A stretch of DNA of 64,000 nucleotides from Mycolicibacterium sp. CBMA 226. Its GTDB lineage: Bacteria; Actinomycetota; Actinomycetes; Mycobacteriales; Mycobacteriaceae. The position numbers and the translations under genes are program-made. Positions 32,281 to 40,078 of the stretch are shown piece by piece; positions within the stretch are counted from its first letter, which is position 1; each line of letters opens with the position of its first letter. The notes under the pieces were generated by a model. It saw nothing but the letters and a program-made list of their open reading frames with translations, had not been told where the DNA came from and did not search any database. The stretch is taken from NCBI RefSeq assembly GCF_009729075.1, contig NZ_VTGY01000015.1, positions 1 through 64,000 of the forward strand. Direction: 5' to 3'.

Positions 32281-32480
32281 CGCGAGGGGGTATCGCCGAC
32301 GCGAAGCCGGCGGGGCACCCCTCTCGTCAGGGCTTCGGCACTACGCGACGTACCCCGCTTCGCGGGGAGCCACTTTGGGTCATCCCTTAATCCGGGAAGA
32401 CCTGTCCTGATCTTGGGCGTCTCTCGACGTCGTCAGATCAGTGGCCTGTGTTCACGTAGGAGCCTCACCTAGCAAGGTGC
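32281..32480 (-). promoter_or_regulatory. M-box (Mg2+-sensing) riboswitch with downstream hairpin
   Basis: Minus strand from 32474 reads GCTAGGTGAGGCTCCTACG, the hallmark 5' end of the ykoK/M-box aptamer. It continues with GACGTCGAGAGACGCCCAAG, GGTCTTCCCGGATTAAGGG, ACCCAAAGTGGCTCC and the 3' AGTGCCGAAGCC near 32338, all in the order of actinobacterial M-boxes. A GC-rich hairpin at 32327-32281 (GAGGGGTGCCCC... paired with ...ATACCCCCTC) follows as a probable expression platform without a U-run, so rho-dependent or other control is likely. M-boxes fold when Mg2+ is high and turn expression off. Confidence 0.92.
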
Positions 32481-32492
32481 TGACCGCGGTCA

Positions 32493-32521
32493 ATGATGAA
32501 CCCCGTCAAAGGGGAAGTCAA
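32493..32521 (-). promoter_or_regulatory. SigA-like promoter of the magnesium cassette
   Basis: On the minus strand TTGACT (32521-32516) and CATCAT (32498-32493) are separated by 17 bases, giving a start near 32486, just before the M-box. The match to the vegetative consensus is good for a mycobacterium (5 of 6 and 4 of 6). Confidence 0.6.
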
Positions 32522-32781
32522 CCCGGCGGCCGAACCGGGGGCATCAAGAAAGCGTAAAAGCGAGCTCGCGGGATTGACGGGTGTGAGCCCCGTGATCAAA
32601 CATTTCGCGGCATGGCACCCGCGTCGCGTGATCTCTTTGGCGAATGCCAGCTAATTACAAGGGTTTTCACACCTAGATCAACGGTTTGGAATCTGGTTCC
32701 AGCGGTTGCGATAGCTACGACTCATGGAATGATCGGGTCTGCCGAGGGGCGCCGACGGTGAACACGAATGGAGTTCCAGTC

Positions 32782-32961
32782 ATGGCACTACTGCTTCGCG
32801 TGGGATCGATTCCGCTGTCTCCCAAGAGGATCGTGATCGTCGTCGCCGCGTCGATCTGTTTGCTTGGCGTGATAGAGGCGCCAAGCGTACGCGCCGCTGT
32901 CGCCGAGATGGCGCCCCAGATTTACGACAAGACAGCCCGGACGGTTGGCATCTCCAGATAG
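32782..32961 (+). CDS. Small membrane or exported protein
   Basis: 59 aa from ATG 32782 with GGAG 8 bases upstream. A basic start (RVGSIPLSPKR) is followed by one hydrophobic stretch (IVIVVAASICLLGVI) and an Ala-rich tail (VRAAVAEMAPQIYDKTART). It could be a single-pass membrane protein or a protein with a signal anchor. No family recognised. It precedes the secreted Pro/Ala-rich gene at 33010 by 48 bases. Confidence 0.45.
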   Translation: MALLLRVGSIPLSPKRIVIVVAASICLLGVIEAPSVRAAVAEMAPQIYDKTARTVGISR

Positions 32962-33009
32962 TGGCGACCCGAGCAGGAACTGACTTGTGCCACTGAAAGG
33001 TGAATCATC

Positions 33010-33630
33010 TTGTCACGCCGAGGATTAACGGCCGTCGCATTAGGACTTGTCGCTGTGCTCGGGACGATGGTGCCTCCGTGCGTGGCCGGGGCGCAACCTC
33101 CGGCGCCGCCTGTGCTGCCGTGGTTCCCTGGACCACCGCTGCCGGTCAACGGCACCATGGGCAGCTACTCTTGGCCCGCCAACATCATCCCGGTGGCTCC
33201 GCCGGCGGCTTTCGACGCGCGCGGTGTCCGCGCGGCTGCCGGTGCCGACCAGGCGATGGCCGCAGACGGCATGCCCGGTAGCGCACTGGGATTGAGCGCC
33301 AACAAGCCAAACATTCTGACGTCGAGTAGTACGCGATACCGGATCGGCGCAGGCTCGAGCCCGGCCCCGTCGCTGCCGACGGTCAACCCGGGAACGAACG
33401 TCGGGGCGGGGATGGAAGCGCCCATACTCGAGGACCCGGGCGGCGCGGCGCCGAAGTCTGCGCCCGCTGCCGAGTCGTCTCAACCGACGGCCGCACCTGC
33501 CGTTCCCGGTCAGCCGGCCCCTGTCCTGGAATCCCCGAATGGGCAGCCCGCGGCCGCGACGACAACGCCATCGCCGGCGCCGGCCGGCCCGCCGGCGATC
33601 GAGGTACCGGCCGCATCGCCAGGTTCGTGA
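33010..33630 (+). CDS. Secreted Pro/Ala-rich protein
   Basis: 206 aa from TTG 33010 (AAAGGTG upstream). Signal peptide in residues 1-28 (MSRRGLTAVALGLVAVLG, cleavage near VAGA|Q). The mature chain is low-complexity: Pro-rich start (PPAPPVLPWFPGPPLPVNG), a short ordered-looking part (AFDARGVRAAAGADQAM, SSSTRYRIG), and a long Ala/Pro/Ser/Thr tail. Function unknown; probably a cell-wall or culture-filtrate protein. Converges on the EspC-like gene 7 bases away. Confidence 0.7.
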   Translation: MSRRGLTAVALGLVAVLGTMVPPCVAGAQPPAPPVLPWFPGPPLPVNGTMGSYSWPANIIPVAPPAAFDARGVRAAAGADQAMAADGMPGSALGLSANKPNILTSSSTRYRIGAGSSPAPSLPTVNPGTNVGAGMEAPILEDPGGAAPKSAPAAESSQPTAAPAVPGQPAPVLESPNGQPAAATTTPSPAPAGPPAIEVPAASPGS

Positions 33631-33637
33631 AAGTGGC

Positions 33638-33943
33638 TCAGCGCCCCGGCATGGTCTTGTTGATGGCGCCGCCCGCAGTGCTGTCGGTGTCCACATACTT
33701 GGTCGCGGCCGTACGCAGTGAGTCGGCGAAGCCGGTGACCGCCTTGCCGAGGTTCTGAGAATCGGTGGTCAGCTGCGGGCCGACGCGTTGGCAGGCCGCG
33801 CCGGTGGCGAGCCCGGACATGCCGGCGGCCGCTGAATTCAGCGGTTCTCCCGGCTTGAGATCACCGACGGCGGAGCCGCACGACGTCATGGTGCTCGCCG
33901 CAGCCGTCAGGACCTGCGGATCGACGCGCAACTCGGGTGCCAT
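33638..33943 (-). CDS. EspC-like (DUF2580-type) ESX secretion-associated protein
   Basis: 101 aa from ATG 33943. The length, the N-terminal MAPELRVDPQVLTAAASTMTSCGSAV helix and the C-terminal helix with a YVDTD sequence (a YxxxD type VII secretion signal) fit the EspC/DUF2580 group of ESX-exported helical-hairpin proteins. No ESX machinery or PE/PPE partner is nearby, so export would depend on a locus elsewhere. A long upstream in-frame extension to 35074 lies antisense to the LLM gene and is rejected. Confidence 0.75.
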   Translation of the reverse strand: MAPELRVDPQVLTAAASTMTSCGSAVGDLKPGEPLNSAAAGMSGLATGAACQRVGPQLTTDSQNLGKAVTGFADSLRTAATKYVDTDSTAGGAINKTMPGR

Positions 33944-34036
33944 GTTGTTCAGCCTACGGCCGGGATGTGGTGGTTCCCGACGCTGATTGACCTCGGCCCT
34001 CGCCGCGTGATCGTCGTACGGCCTAGAGTCGGGACC

Positions 34037-35029
34037 ATGCGCTTCGGACTGTTCATCCCGCAAGGTTGGCGTCTCGATCTGGTGGGGATCGCCCCGCAGG
34101 ACCACTGGCAGGTGATGCGCGACCTCGCCGCGTACGCCGACGCCGGGCCGTGGGATTCGCTGTGGGTCTACGACCACTTCCACACCGTCCCGATGCCGAC
34201 CGCAGAGGCCACGCACGAAGCGTGGACGCTGATGGCGGCGTACGCGGCGACGACCTCCCGGATCAAGCTCGGCCAGATGTGTACGGCGATCAGTTACCGC
34301 AACCCCGCGTATCTGGCGAAGGTGGCCGCGACCACCGACATCATCTCCGGCGGTCGGGTGCAGATGGGCATCGGCGGCGGCTGGTACGAACACGAATGGC
34401 GCGCTTACGGTTACGGTTTCCCATCGGCCGGCGTCCGGCTGGCGCGGCTCGACGAAGGCGTACAGATCATGCGCGCCGCGTGGCGCGACGGTGTGGTGAG
34501 CTTCGACGGCAAGCACTACCAGGTTGACGGCGCCATCGTGCAGCCCAAGCCGTTGCAGGACAAAGGTATTCCGCTGTGGATCGCAGGCGGCGGGGAGAAG
34601 GTGACTCTGCGGATCGCCGCGAAGTACGCGCAGTACACCAACTTCACCTCCGAACCCGACGGTTTCGCGCACAAATCCGAAGTGCTGCAACAGCATTGCC
34701 GAGAGGTCGGCACCGACTACGACGGCATCGTCCGGTCGGCGAACTTCAACGTGGTGATCGGGGAGTCCGAGGCCGACGTCGCCGCGCGTATCGCGCGCGT
34801 CCGGGACCGTCAGGTCACCGTCGCGCACGAGGCCGCCGTCGACGCGATGGTCAAGAACCTCACCTCTCCCGATTCCGCTTGCGGCACAACCGAACAGGTC
34901 ATCGAGACGTTGCGGAAGATCAAGGACCTCGGCAGCGAGTACGCGATCGTGTACTTCCCGGAGGCCGCTTACGACAGGTCGAGCATCGAGGCGTTCGAGC
35001 GCGAGGTCATTCCCGCGCTCAGTGACTGA
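34037..35029 (+). CDS. LLM-class F420-dependent oxidoreductase
   Basis: 330 aa from ATG 34037. The luciferase-like TIM barrel is evident: MRFGLFIPQG, YADAGPWDSLWVYDHFHTVP, SRIKLGQMCTAISYRNPAYLAKVAATTDIISGGRVQMGIGGGWYEHEW, and IPLWIAGGGEKVTLRIAAKYAQYTNF. The family uses F420H2 (or FMN) to reduce or oxygenate diverse substrates; none can be assigned. The DUF2071 gene starts 5 bases after its stop, forming a likely two-gene operon. Confidence 0.88.
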   Translation: MRFGLFIPQGWRLDLVGIAPQDHWQVMRDLAAYADAGPWDSLWVYDHFHTVPMPTAEATHEAWTLMAAYAATTSRIKLGQMCTAISYRNPAYLAKVAATTDIISGGRVQMGIGGGWYEHEWRAYGYGFPSAGVRLARLDEGVQIMRAAWRDGVVSFDGKHYQVDGAIVQPKPLQDKGIPLWIAGGGEKVTLRIAAKYAQYTNFTSEPDGFAHKSEVLQQHCREVGTDYDGIVRSANFNVVIGESEADVAARIARVRDRQVTVAHEAAVDAMVKNLTSPDSACGTTEQVIETLRKIKDLGSEYAIVYFPEAAYDRSSIEAFEREVIPALSD

Positions 35030-35034
35030 CCGGC

Positions 35035-35757
35035 ATGGACGGGTTCCTGGTCGATGCGCCGCCGCTGCCGCCACCGGTGTGGGTCGAACAGTTCTGGGGT
35101 GACCTCACGTTCCTGCACTGGCCCGTCGACCCGGCGACCGTCGCGCACCTGTATCCGCCCGGCACCACGCCGGACGTCTTCGTCGACGGGTTGACGTACG
35201 TCGCCCTGGTGCCGTTCATCATGCACAGCTCGGCTCTGGCCGGCCGGATGCCGTTGCCGTACTTCGGGACTTTCGCCGAAACGAACGTGCGGCTGTATTC
35301 GGTCGACGCCGCCGGCCGGCACGGTGTGCTGTTCCGGTCGCTGGAGACGGCACGGCTCGCGGTGGTCGGGGTGACACGACTCGGCATGGGGGTGCCGTAC
35401 ACCTGGGCCAGGCTGCGCGTCACGCGCACCGGTGACCGCATCACCTACGCCGGCACGCGCCGGTGGCCGGAGCGGGGCCTGCGCACGTTGGCGGAGCTGA
35501 CGATCGGGGCGCCCGTCGACCCCACGCCGTTGGAGGTCTGGCTGACGGCGCGGTGGGGCGCGCACACCCGCAAGGCCGGCCGGACGTGGTGGATCCCCAA
35601 CGAACATCCGACCTGGCCGCTCCAGCAGGCCGAGGTGGTCGAGTTGCACGACGATCTGGTGCCCGCCAGTGGCGTGGCGCCGGTGGGGCCGCCGCTGCGC
35701 GCGCTGTTCTCGCCGGGGGTGCGGGCGCGGTTCGGGCGGCCCGTCGCGCTCAGTTGA
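35035..35757 (+). CDS. DUF2071 (YqjF-like) protein
   Basis: 240 aa. Characteristic DUF2071 segments: VEQFWGDLTFLHWPVDPATVAHLYPPG, YVALVPFIMHS, FAETNVRLYSVDAAGRHGVLFRSLE, and a C-terminal PLQQAEVVELHDDLVPASG. The family has an acetoacetate-decarboxylase-like barrel and its biochemical role is unknown. Immediately follows the F420-dependent LLM gene. Confidence 0.85.
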   Translation: MDGFLVDAPPLPPPVWVEQFWGDLTFLHWPVDPATVAHLYPPGTTPDVFVDGLTYVALVPFIMHSSALAGRMPLPYFGTFAETNVRLYSVDAAGRHGVLFRSLETARLAVVGVTRLGMGVPYTWARLRVTRTGDRITYAGTRRWPERGLRTLAELTIGAPVDPTPLEVWLTARWGAHTRKAGRTWWIPNEHPTWPLQQAEVVELHDDLVPASGVAPVGPPLRALFSPGVRARFGRPVALS

Positions 35758-35840
35758 CCGTTTCCTCGAAGGTGTCCGATTTCGGTCGGGAAGGTGAACG
35801 GCTGGTAGCGCAAAGGTGCAACTTAGGTGATCATTGCGCC

Positions 35841-36227
35841 ATGTTGCCGTCGATGCGCGAAACCGGACGCCGAGCCGCCCCGGTGCCGATCCCCTCACAT
35901 GCCACGGGCACCCGGCGCACGGTGCGCCCCGGCGGCGTGAGCGGCCGGCCGCGCGTCGATACGCGGCCCCGGCCCGCGCACCGCGCCGACCTGGCGCAAT
36001 CGCGCCTGTTCGCGGTGCTTCTGCTGGATGAGATCGCGGATCTGGAAGACCAGATGACGCTGTTGGAGCGGCGGTCACGGCGGGCGCACGGCACCGCGAC
36101 AGCGGAGTCGGAATCCCCGTCGGATGCGCTGCTCGCGTTGCGCCGGAGGCTCGTGGAGGTGCAGCGGATGCTCGACGCACTGCGTCGTCGTTTCCTCAAT
36201 GAAGGGGATTCGCTGCGCGTGATTTAA
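35841..36227 (+). CDS. Small basic protein with C-terminal coiled-coil character
   Basis: 128 aa from ATG 35841 (35853 is an alternative). The N-terminal 50 residues are Arg/Pro-rich and probably disordered. From about 55 the sequence turns helical with heptad-like spacing (LFAVLLLDEIADLEDQMTLLERR, ALLALRRRLVEVQRMLDALRRRFL). No family recognised. It could be a nucleic-acid- or membrane-associated small protein; coding is supported by the helical pattern and by GC-biased third positions, not by homology. Confidence 0.5.
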   Translation: MLPSMRETGRRAAPVPIPSHATGTRRTVRPGGVSGRPRVDTRPRPAHRADLAQSRLFAVLLLDEIADLEDQMTLLERRSRRAHGTATAESESPSDALLALRRRLVEVQRMLDALRRRFLNEGDSLRVI

Positions 36228-36274
36228 ACCGTCAATGGGTTCCCGCGGCCATTGCTGAGGCGGATAGTCGAAGT

Positions 36275-36613
36275 ATGGAGAAAATCTCGCTGACGGCGCT
36301 GGCCCGCCAGCATCTGGATGCAGCGCGTAACGGAAACGGCGGGCGTAGCGCCCACACGGTCTTCGGAGGCCACGAGCATGCGTTGCGGCAGACACTGATA
36401 GCTCTCGCCGACGGCAACGAGTTGGCCGAACACGAGAGCCCCGGCGAGGCCACGCTTCAGGTGCTGCAGGGCCGCGTGCGGCTCGTCGCCGAACAGGCGA
36501 GCTGGGACGGGATGGCCGGCGACCATCTCATCATTCCGTCCACCCGGCACAGCCTGAAGGCGCTCGCCGATTCGGTGGTGCTGCTGACCGTGGTCAAACA
36601 GCCGGCGCGTTAG
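36275..36613 (+). CDS. Cupin-domain protein
   Basis: 112 aa. Single cupin barrel: RQTLIALADGNELAEHESPGEATLQVLQGRVRLV (cupin motif 1) and GDHLIIPSTRHSLKALADSVVLLTVV (motif 2). The metal ligands are partly kept (His in AEHES, His in TRHS). Such small cupins often protect against or sense small molecules; no role is assigned. Its 3' end overlaps the convergent GMC oxidoreductase gene by 20 bases. Confidence 0.82.
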   Translation: MEKISLTALARQHLDAARNGNGGRSAHTVFGGHEHALRQTLIALADGNELAEHESPGEATLQVLQGRVRLVAEQASWDGMAGDHLIIPSTRHSLKALADSVVLLTVVKQPAR

Positions 36614-38189
36614 CCGGTATGAACGTCATCGCGCGCTCGGCGAGCGCGGTGATCGTCAGGCTCGGATTGGCGCCGACATTGGCCGGGACGGCCGCGCCGT
36701 CGGTCACCAGCAGATTCTGGTAGCCGAACACCCGGTTCCTGCTGTCCACGACACCCGACTCAGGGGAGGCGCCGATCACCGCGCCGCCGAGGATGTGCGC
36801 CGTCGACGGGACGGCGAAGATGCCTTCGGTAATGCTGCTGTACGCAACACCATTGATACGGCGCGCGAACCATTTCGCCGCGTCATACGCCGCCGGCACG
36901 AAGTCCGGATTGGGACTGTCCGGGTCCTGTTCGGTCGTCAGCGCGACATTTCCATTGGGCAGCCGGCTCTTGACCTTGAGCCGCATCGAATTGTCCAGCG
37001 ACTGCATCACCAGCAGAATGATCACCCGGCGCGACGTGCCCTTGATCTTCCACGCCTCGAGCGCCGCCTTCGGATTCTTGGCGGCCGCAGCGAGGAAGTG
37101 GAACGGCCGGGTGCCACGCTTGCCGGCCTCGACCATCAGATTGAACAGCAGCGACTGGGAGTCGCCGGCGTTGCCGTAGGTGACGACCTCGATGTGGGTG
37201 CGCGGGTCGGGGTAGATGCTCGAGGTGATCGCGATCGAGCGGGCGAAGTCCGCGGGGTAGTCCTCCGGCGCCATCACAGTCAGGATCGACTCGCTGTTGG
37301 TGCGGACGACGTATCCGAGCCGATCGGAGATATCGGGCAGCGAGCCGTTCACCTTGCAGCGCTGCAGCAGGCGGTTCGTGCCCAGCGCGCCGGCCGCGAC
37401 GACGACGCCACGGGCGCGCAGCTTCTCCGCCGACCGCTTACCCAGCGCGCCGCTCTTCTGGTGTGTCACTTCGTATCCCGCCGAACCGTCGGCGTCGAGC
37501 GGCTTGACGTCGGTGACCGCGCGCTCGCTGAAAATCTTCACGCCGAGCCTCTCGGCGAACCACAGATAGTTCTTCCGCAACGTGTTCTTCGCGTTGTGCC
37601 GGCAGCCGACCATGCAGGAACCGCACTTGATGCAGCCCGTCCGGTCGGGGCCTTCACCGCCGAAATACGGATCCGGCACGGTCTTGCCGGGCTGCCCGAG
37701 GAACACCCCGACATGCGCCCGCCGGTAGGTGTCGCCGACGCCGATCGACTCGCCGTACTCCTTCAACAGCAGATCCGCGGGGCCGTCGTCGTCGTACTCG
37801 GTGACACCGAGCATGCGCTCCGCCTCGTCGTAGTGCGGTGCGAGCTCGGATTCCCAGTCGGCCAGGCCTTTCCACTGCTCGCTCGTGTAGAAGTCGGGGA
37901 ATGCCCGGTACAGCGTGTTCGCGTACCCGAGGCTGCCGCCGCCAACCCCGCAGCCCGACCCGATCCAGATGTCCTTGAACAGCGTCAGCCGGAAAATGCC
38001 GCGCATCCCGAGCTGCGGCACCCAGTAATAGTTCTTCGCGTCCTTCGTCTCGCGGGCATAGTCGGCGTCGTCGAAACGCCGCCCGCACTCGAGAACCGCT
38101 ACGCGGTAACCCTTTTCGGCCAATCGCAGCGCCGAGACGCTGCCACCGAAACCGGACCCGATGACGAGCCAGTCGTAGTCGTACGTCAT
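36594..38189 (-). CDS. GMC-family oxidoreductase (cholesterol-oxidase-like)
   Basis: 531 aa from ATG 38189. FAD-binding VIGSGFGGSVSALRLAEKGYRVAVLECG at residues 8-35, a GSGCGVGGGSLGYAN loop, the cysteine-rich CIKCGSCMVGCRHNAKNTL segment found in actinobacterial cholesterol-oxidase-like GMC proteins, and the C-terminal HILGGAVIG plus NLLVTDGAAVPANVGANPSLTITALAERAM. Predicted FAD-dependent alcohol/sterol oxidase or dehydrogenase. Sterol specificity cannot be read directly. Confidence 0.85.
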   Translation of the reverse strand: MTYDYDWLVIGSGFGGSVSALRLAEKGYRVAVLECGRRFDDADYARETKDAKNYYWVPQLGMRGIFRLTLFKDIWIGSGCGVGGGSLGYANTLYRAFPDFYTSEQWKGLADWESELAPHYDEAERMLGVTEYDDDGPADLLLKEYGESIGVGDTYRRAHVGVFLGQPGKTVPDPYFGGEGPDRTGCIKCGSCMVGCRHNAKNTLRKNYLWFAERLGVKIFSERAVTDVKPLDADGSAGYEVTHQKSGALGKRSAEKLRARGVVVAAGALGTNRLLQRCKVNGSLPDISDRLGYVVRTNSESILTVMAPEDYPADFARSIAITSSIYPDPRTHIEVVTYGNAGDSQSLLFNLMVEAGKRGTRPFHFLAAAAKNPKAALEAWKIKGTSRRVIILLVMQSLDNSMRLKVKSRLPNGNVALTTEQDPDSPNPDFVPAAYDAAKWFARRINGVAYSSITEGIFAVPSTAHILGGAVIGASPESGVVDSRNRVFGYQNLLVTDGAAVPANVGANPSLTITALAERAMTFIPANAPAV

Positions 38190-38268
38190 CGGTGACCTCC
38201 GCGGGTGGGGCGAACTGCGAAGAGCGTAGTACCCGGCGGCTACCGCCGCACCTGATTGCTGGGACTGG

Positions 38269-39918
38269 CTAAATGGCCGGTCCCAGCAGGTCGTCAGCGT
38301 CCTTGATGACGTAGCCGTAGCCCTGCTCGGCGAGGAAGCGCTGTCGGTGTGCGGCGTACTCGGCGTCGAGGCTGTCGCGCGAGACCACGGAGTAGAACAC
38401 CGCTCCGCCGCCATCGGCCTTGGGGCGCAGCAACCGGCCCAGGCGCTGGGCCTCTTCCTGGCGCGATCCGAACGTGCCCGAAACCTGAACGGCGACAGAG
38501 GCTTCCGGCAGGTCGATGGAGAAGTTGGCGACCTTCGACACCACCAGGGTGCGGATCTCACCCGACCGGAACTGATCGAACAGGGCCTCGCGTTCGGCGT
38601 TCTTGGTCGAGCCCTGGATCACCGGCGCGTCAAGTTCCTTGCCGAGTTCCTCCAGCTGGTCCAGGTAGGCGCCGATCACCAGGGTCGGCTCATCGGGATG
38701 GCGGGCCAGGATCGACTTCACTACCGCGATCTTGGTGTGCGCCGTCGAGCACAACTTGTAGCGCTCCTCGGGCTCGGCCGTCGCGTACGTCATGCGCTCG
38801 TTCTCAGTCATGGTGACCCGCACCTCGACGCACTCGGCCGGGGCGATCCAGCCCTGCGCCTCGATGTCCTTCCACGGGGCGTCGTACCGCTTGGGCCCGA
38901 TGAGCGAGAAGACGTCGCCCTCGCGGCCGTCTTCACGAATCAGAGTGGCGGTCAGGCCGAGTCGTCGCCGTGACTGCAGATCGGCCGTCATCCGGAACAC
39001 CGGTGCGGGCAGCAGGTGCACCTCGTCGTAGATGATCAGGCCCCAGTCGCGGCTGTCGAACAGCTCGAGGTGCTTGTACTCGCCCTTGGTGCGGCGGGTG
39101 ATCACCTGGTACGTCGCGATGGTGACGGGCCGAATCTCCTTGCGCTCGCCGGAGTATTCGCCGATCTCCTCTTCGGTCAGCGAGGTGCGCGCGATCAGCT
39201 CGCGCTTCCACTGCCGGCCGGCGACGGTGTTGGTGACCAGGATCAGGGTCGTCGCCCCGGCCTTGGCCATCGCGGCCGCACCGACCATCGTCTTGCCCGC
39301 GCCGCAGGGGAGCACGACGACGCCCGAGCCGCCAGACCAGAACGAATCCGCGGCCAGCTCCTGGTAGTCACGCAGCTTCCAGCCGTCCTGCTCCAGCGCG
39401 ATCGGGTGCGCCTCGCCGTTGACGTAGCCCGCCAAATCCTCGGCCGGCCAACCGATCTTGAGCAGCATCTGCTTGACGCGGCCGCGCTCCGACGGGTGGA
39501 CGATGACCGTGTCGTCGTCGATCTGGGCGCCCAGCATCGGGGTGATCTTCTTGTTCCGCAGCACCTCGGCGAGCACCGCGCGGTCCAGGCTCACCAGCGT
39601 CAGCCCGTGCGCCGGATGCTTCACCAGCTGCAGCCGGCCGTAGCGACCCATGGTGTCGACGATGTCGACCAGCAGCGGCTGCGGCACCGCGTAGCGGGAG
39701 TGCGACACCAACGCGTCGACGACCTGCTCGGCGTCATGGCCCGCGGCCCGCGCGTTCCACAGCGCCAGCGGCGTGATCCGGTAGGTGTGCACATGCTCGG
39801 GCGCACGCTCCAGTTCGGCGAACGGCGCGATCGCCGCCCGCGCCGCCCCGGCCTGTTCGTGGTCGACCTCGAGCAGCACGGTCTTGTCCGACTGGACGAT
39901 CAGGGGTCCGTCAGTCAT
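38269..39918 (-). CDS. ercc3: XPB/ERCC3-type DNA repair helicase
   Basis: 549 aa, the usual length of bacterial XPB. An N-terminal damage-recognition-like part (1-170) precedes a superfamily 2 helicase core: Walker A LPCGAGKTMVGA, DEVH box IIYDEVHLLP, the RED motif in LIREDGRE, and motif VI QEEAQRLGRLLRPK. It unwinds DNA 3'-5' and anneals strands in M. tuberculosis. Syntenic with Rv0861c. Its start region lies in a 34-bp direct duplication (39912-39978). Confidence 0.94.
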   Translation of the reverse strand: MTDGPLIVQSDKTVLLEVDHEQAGAARAAIAPFAELERAPEHVHTYRITPLALWNARAAGHDAEQVVDALVSHSRYAVPQPLLVDIVDTMGRYGRLQLVKHPAHGLTLVSLDRAVLAEVLRNKKITPMLGAQIDDDTVIVHPSERGRVKQMLLKIGWPAEDLAGYVNGEAHPIALEQDGWKLRDYQELAADSFWSGGSGVVVLPCGAGKTMVGAAAMAKAGATTLILVTNTVAGRQWKRELIARTSLTEEEIGEYSGERKEIRPVTIATYQVITRRTKGEYKHLELFDSRDWGLIIYDEVHLLPAPVFRMTADLQSRRRLGLTATLIREDGREGDVFSLIGPKRYDAPWKDIEAQGWIAPAECVEVRVTMTENERMTYATAEPEERYKLCSTAHTKIAVVKSILARHPDEPTLVIGAYLDQLEELGKELDAPVIQGSTKNAEREALFDQFRSGEIRTLVVSKVANFSIDLPEASVAVQVSGTFGSRQEEAQRLGRLLRPKADGGGAVFYSVVSRDSLDAEYAAHRQRFLAEQGYGYVIKDADDLLGPAI

Positions 39919-39978
39919 GCGCCATCCACTCCATTACTTGCTGCCCAGTCATGCGCGATCCACTCCATTACTCGCTCG
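39912..39978. repeat. 34-bp direct duplication of the XPB translation-initiation region
   Basis: CAGTCATGCGC at 39912 recurs at 39946, with the following ATCCACTCCATTACT also repeated (two substitutions over the copies). The minus-strand copy nearest the gene contains GGAGTGGATGGCGC and the true ATG. The outer copy has another ATG whose 13-codon reading frame ends on a TGA overlapping the real start region. Confidence 0.8.
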
Positions 39979-40078
39979 CCGGCCATCCGATCCATTATCC
40001 AGACGCGCGCGAGTTGTCCATTTCCCCGCAAGCCGGAGGTGCCGCGTGCCCGCGAGGAAAACGCGACCCCGAGACTCT

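Larger units (their letters stand above)
31947..32781. other. Long leader and divergent promoter region of the magnesium cassette
   Basis: About 830 bases without an ordinary gene. On the minus strand from right to left it holds a promoter (32493-32521), the M-box riboswitch (about 32321-32480), a GC-rich hairpin (32281-32327), a Pro-rich small ORF (32132-32209) and a coupled small ORF (31943-32011). The right part (about 32530-32781) must also carry the promoter for the + strand genes; no box could be placed there. Confidence 0.75.

Noticed and set aside
31943..32521. Protein-coding gene on the + strand across the magnesium leader
   Set aside because: Open + frames here are Arg/Gly/Pro-rich without domains; the minus strand has a full M-box, promoter and small ORFs that explain the conservation-like pattern.
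33638..35074. 478-aa version of the EspC-like gene
   Set aside because: The extension is antisense to the LLM oxidoreductase; the last 101 codons alone match the EspC-type family.
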